From contig JAFVIB010000007.1 of assembly GCA_017474235.1 (NCBI GenBank), positions 35,253 through 99,252 on the forward strand: a stretch of 64,000 bases of DNA, read 5' to 3'. Positions within the stretch are counted from its first letter, which is position 1. Each line of letters opens with the position of its first letter. Of the stretch, positions 62,827-64,000 are shown one piece after another. Position numbers and translations under genes: made by a program. Source of the DNA: Alistipes sp. Its GTDB lineage: Bacteria > Bacteroidota > Bacteroidia > Bacteroidales > Rikenellaceae. The notes below the pieces were generated by a model. That model worked only from the letters and a program-made list of their open reading frames with translations. It was not told the origin of the DNA and searched no databases.

Positions 62827-64000
62827 CTACTCCGACATCTTCTCCATACGCAGCAGAGCGCAGACAGAGTCGTAGGTGCAGTTAATCCAATATGACGGCT
62901 CGACATTAAAGCGCACGCGCCAAGAGGTGAGGATTTTGCCCGTATTGACACACTGGATAACTGTGATATTATCTATCAGAGCCTTTGCCTTTGCCTTCAT
63001 CAGGCAGTCGCCCGTCTGCTCATATATATCGAGCATCGCATTTGAGACATTGCAGGTGCTATTATCGATAGGCATAGCATACTTATACTGCTCAAATACA
63101 CAAGGGGTAGCATCGGTCTTATAGCCACTCTGATTAACCGGAGTATCCCAATAGACAAATTGGTCCTCGCTGAATCGTACAAGCTCATAGGCTGTTGCAA
63201 CCTCCTCTGTTGAAGCTCCGCGATTTAAGATATACGAAGCATAAGGTGCTGCGGTGCAGTTTGTAAGGTTTTCGTATGGTTGTAGATTGAGCACGCTCAC
63301 ATCCTCAAACTGACCTGTCATATCAAACTTGTCGAGGATATGCTCAGCCATCCACTTCTCGCCACGAATACGCGCCTGCGCATACTTTGTCTGACCATAC
63401 TCCTGCTCAAGACGGAGGAAGTAGTTAAGCAGCGGGTGTAACATCGCCTTAACCTCATTCACAGGCTCGCCCGTAGCGAAATCATACTTGATATGCCAAG
63501 AGCCATCCTCGCACTGAAGGCGCAGATATGTGTCAGCGATACCGAGGGCTTGCTCAAGGTAGAGTTTATCACCCGTAGCATTATAGAGGTCGAGGTAAGC
63601 CTGACCTGCACTTGCAGCCTCCATAGCCATTGTCTTGCCCTGATTTTCAGGGAAAGCAGACGCCATATACTGCTTATAGTAGGTTGGTGGGAAGTATGCA
63701 AGCTTCTCGTCCGGTTTGCGAGCGTGGTCGATAAGAAACTTTGCCGCATTTTTAGCTATTGCAAGTGCATTATCGGCATAAGCCGGTGCTGTCTGTGCCA
63801 ACAGGGTCTCCATCTGAACTACAGCACCGATAATCTTACAAGGGTATGTAAAATAGACATAGCTCATATCGGGCTCTGATGACTCTGCGAGTTTCTGAAT
63901 CTGTGGCATTGTATGCACATAGAGCATACCGAGAATTGCCGCCTCGCGATAACTGCGAACAGCACCCGTATATGGCGGGTTAAAGCCGTAGTCGCGCCAA
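62827..64000 (-). CDS. Partial alpha/alpha-toroid, glycosidase-like protein
   Basis: The frame is open to the window edge, so the N-terminus is missing; before the internal Met at 63927 it reads WRDYGFNPPYTGAVRSYREA. About 390 residues are visible, ending LLRMEKMSE. They are mostly paired helices with short loops rich in aromatic and acidic residues: YFPPTYYKQYM, CEDGSWHIKYDFATGEPV, then YLDLYNATGDKLYLEQALGI, VYWDTPVNQSGY and EPSYWINCTYDSVC. This resembles six-hairpin (alpha/alpha)6 enzymes that act on sugars. I cannot name the exact family. It is convergent with cydB. Confidence 0.65.
   Translation of the reverse strand, partial: WRDYGFNPPYTGAVRSYREAAILGMLYVHTMPQIQKLAESSEPDMSYVYFTYPCKIIGAVVQMETLLAQTAPAYADNALAIAKNAAKFLIDHARKPDEKLAYFPPTYYKQYMASAFPENQGKTMAMEAASAGQAYLDLYNATGDKLYLEQALGIADTYLRLQCEDGSWHIKYDFATGEPVNEVKAMLHPLLNYFLRLEQEYGQTKYAQARIRGEKWMAEHILDKFDMTGQFEDVSVLNLQPYENLTNCTAAPYASYILNRGASTEEVATAYELVRFSEDQFVYWDTPVNQSGYKTDATPCVFEQYKYAMPIDNSTCNVSNAMLDIYEQTGDCLMKAKAKALIDNITVIQCVNTGKILTSWRVRFNVEPSYWINCTYDSVCALLRMEKMSE

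Overview
The window looks like a chromosomal segment of a gut-type Bacteroidales bacterium, most probably Rikenellaceae/Alistipes-like. This rests on gene content: SusC/SusD with a FecR/ECF sigma pair, DUF2723, DUF4492-cydAB, PepSY-like and Porin_10-type proteins. It also rests on many promoters of the Bacteroidetes type (-33 TTTG, 19-20 bp, -7 TAnnTTTG). The genus is an inference; no rRNA is present to settle it. No phage, insertion sequence or CRISPR array was seen.

Layout. 8-9907: a nutrient-uptake locus on the minus strand (fecR, susC, susD, a BACON/FISUMP lipoprotein, a GDPD lipoprotein) with its ECF sigma gene divergent. 10041-14719: a DUF2723 membrane protein and cysS. 14871-20060: a TonB-dependent receptor with a repeat-containing lipoprotein partner. 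20161-21255: a lytic transglycosylase flanked by three copies of a hairpin repeat. 21255-24133: a porin-like protein and pssA. 24186-33213: manC, murF, a secreted GH13 enzyme, an OPT transporter, pepT and nadE, tightly packed. 33257-37043: a DUF3575 protein, a GlsB-like protein, ribosomal L31 type B, then ung, a CBM9-like protein and a NahK-like kinase.

37288-44293 is the most unusual part: five exported proteins in one tight run. They are an LPP20-like protein, a DUF4384 protein, a WD40 plus OmpA-like protein, a TPR plus caspase-fold (C14) protease and a small barrel protein. A perfect 8-4-8 palindrome overlaps the proximal promoter. I propose it as an envelope-located caspase system of unknown purpose.

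44290-55488: a short ComEC, a PepSY-like protein, a run of SBF transporter, acyltransferase and BamA-like protein, tRNA-Glu(CTC), rsmA, two lipoproteins (one a subtilisin) and metK. 55564-59571: a beta-helix lipoprotein, a pseudo-hydrolase and an active-looking esterase of the same fold. 59875-62753: DUF4492-cydA-cydB (cytochrome bd). 62827-64000: a glycosidase-like gene cut by the window edge.

Other points needing a check are a NadE whose glutaminase cysteine is glycine, an ~85-bp regulatory element shared by the sigma/fecR gap and the region upstream of the cyd genes, and three genes whose -7 box lies exactly 4 nt before ATG.
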